A stretch of 6,482 nucleotides of DNA from Porphyrobacter sp. UBA7686 (GTDB taxonomy: Bacteria; Pseudomonadota; Alphaproteobacteria; Sphingomonadales; Sphingomonadaceae): NCBI GenBank assembly GCA_002482865.1, contig DLGU01000219.1:1-6482 (forward strand). The letters run 5' to 3'. Positions 5,950 to 6,482 of the stretch are shown piece after piece. A model generated the notes under the pieces. The model saw only the letters and a list, made by a program, of their open reading frames with translations. It made no database searches and was not told the origin of the DNA. Position 1 is the first letter of the stretch. Every line of letters starts with the position of its first letter. Position numbers and translations under genes: made by a program.

Positions 5950-6482
5950 TCAGGCCTTCACAATGATTCCCGCGTCGGGATCGGTCAAGGAATGTTTCAC
6001 GTGAAACATTGCCCGAATCGAAGGCTTGAGCGTCTCCAACTCCTGCGCCGCGGAGCGCCCCTTGGGCAAGACATAGGCGGTGGCCCTTGTGGAGAAGGGT
6101 GCGGATAGTTCGAGAAGTTTGGGTAGAGGCGCGAAAGCTCGTGCCGAAATGGCGCGCGCCGGGAATGGCGTAACCCGTTCCAAGCGCTGCCCTTCGACGC
6201 GACATTTGGGCAGATTGAGCGGCGCGATCACTCTTTCGAGGAATTCGACACGCCGTGCGCGGGATTCGACCAGCACCACCGGCATATTGGGGCATAGAGC
6301 AGCGATCACGATGCCGGGAAAGCCCGGCCCACTGCCGAGATCGAGCCACGGCCCCTGTGCGTTCGGCCCCAATGTTTCACGTGAAACATTTTCGATGAGC
6401 TGCGCCGAGTCGGCGATGTGCCGTTGCCACAGGTGCGGCTCCGTCGCCTTGGCGATCAGGTTCTGGCGCTGGTTCTCCTCCA
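5950..6482 (-). CDS. rsmG: 16S rRNA (guanine-N7) methyltransferase RsmG (5' end outside window)
   Basis: RsmG (GidB) uses S-adenosylmethionine to methylate N7 of a guanine in the 530 loop of 16S rRNA; its loss gives low-level streptomycin resistance in several bacteria. The visible 176 residues are in one frame from the right edge to TGA at 5952-5950. They include ENQRQNLIA near the start, HLWQRHIADSAQL at 16-28, the SAM motif LDLGSGPGFPG at 46-56, the acidic VESRARRVEFLERV at 71-84, SARAFAPLPKLL at 112-123 and YVLPKG at 136-141. The family is usually a little over 200 residues, so about 30 residues lie beyond the edge. A TTG at 6372 could be mistaken for a start but would remove conserved N-terminal sequence. 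Two parS sites lie inside the gene and encode NVSRET (31-36) and MFHVKH (158-163). mnmG would be expected just upstream, outside the window. Confidence 0.96.
   Translation of the reverse strand, partial: EENQRQNLIAKATEPHLWQRHIADSAQLIENVSRETLGPNAQGPWLDLGSGPGFPGIVIAALCPNMPVVLVESRARRVEFLERVIAPLNLPKCRVEGQRLERVTPFPARAISARAFAPLPKLLELSAPFSTRATAYVLPKGRSAAQELETLKPSIRAMFHVKHSLTDPDAGIIVKA
5991..6010. promoter_or_regulatory. parS: parS centromere site 1 (ParB binding), in the 3' end of rsmG
   Basis: AATGTTTCACGTGAAACATT is a perfect 20-bp palindrome whose inner 16 bases (5993-6008) match the bacterial parS consensus TGTTNCACGTGAAACA. It should be a high-affinity ParB loading site. It lies about 100 bp upstream of the parA start and encodes MFHVKH near the RsmG C-terminus. 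Confidence 0.96.
6371..6390. promoter_or_regulatory. parS: parS centromere site 2 (ParB binding), inside rsmG
   Basis: This is identical to the site at 5991 over all 20 bases, with the 16-base core at 6373-6388. The two sites are 380 bp apart. In this copy the rsmG frame reads the palindrome as NVSRET. The exact 20-bp match, including the outer AA/TT, suggests that four more bases than the usual core are under constraint or were copied. Confidence 0.96.

Noticed and set aside
4931..6004. 357-codon plus-strand open frame across parB and parA
   Set aside because: It is antisense to two well-defined genes, shows no recognisable domain, and ends within the parS palindrome.
6088..6096. TGTGGAGAA, one mismatch from the complement of the DnaA box TTATCCACA
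   Set aside because: It is a single near-match inside rsmG with no companion boxes or AT-rich region, so it does not support an origin here.
5894..6349. N-terminal extension of the parA frame
   Set aside because: It overlaps rsmG in a different frame and has no family similarity. ParA proteins begin at the strand before KGGVGKT.

Overview
The window reads as a chromosomal segment from a GC-rich alphaproteobacterium, most likely a sphingomonad and perhaps Erythrobacteraceae. The main support is the rsmG-parA-parB order beside the replication origin, with consensus parS sites embedded in rsmG, plus the protein sequences of the neighbours. No mobile element, CRISPR array, tRNA, rRNA or phage gene was seen. 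The taxonomic call is inference from gene style, not from a search.

Left part, plus strand: the tail of an unidentified gene ends at 103. One base later begins a DUF815-type AAA ATPase (105-926), probably translationally coupled to it. This gene converges on a membrane-anchored sorbosone/PQQ-type sugar dehydrogenase (919-2397, minus), and the two coding ends overlap by 8 bp. A 78-bp divergent gap separates the dehydrogenase from msrC (2476-2976, plus), a free methionine-(R)-sulfoxide reductase with all three family cysteines.

Centre: after a 128-bp gap holding a small hairpin lies a secreted or periplasmic glycine-zipper protein with Tyr-Gly-rich repeats (3105-3941). It ends at a strong intrinsic terminator (3971-4010). 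Between that terminator and the end of parB is about 150 bp of non-coding DNA packed with perfect inverted repeats. It looks like an extragenic palindromic (REP-like) element.

Right part, all minus strand: rsmG (runs off the right edge), parA and parB form one transcription unit in the order rsmG-parA-parB. parA and parB overlap by ATGA. Two identical 20-bp parS palindromes, 380 bp apart, lie inside rsmG and are translated in two different reading frames. ParB loads at parS as a CTP-dependent clamp. ParA is the ATPase that moves the ParB-parS complex. RsmG methylates 16S rRNA and is linked to them by position. A cluster of GANTC (CcrM-type) sites surrounds the rsmG/parA junction.

Most of the window is well-known biology and I found no convincing new multi-gene system. 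The points most worth a second look are the dual-frame parS sites, the palindrome cluster after parB, the GANTC cluster before parA, and the uncharacterised DUF815 and glycine-zipper proteins.
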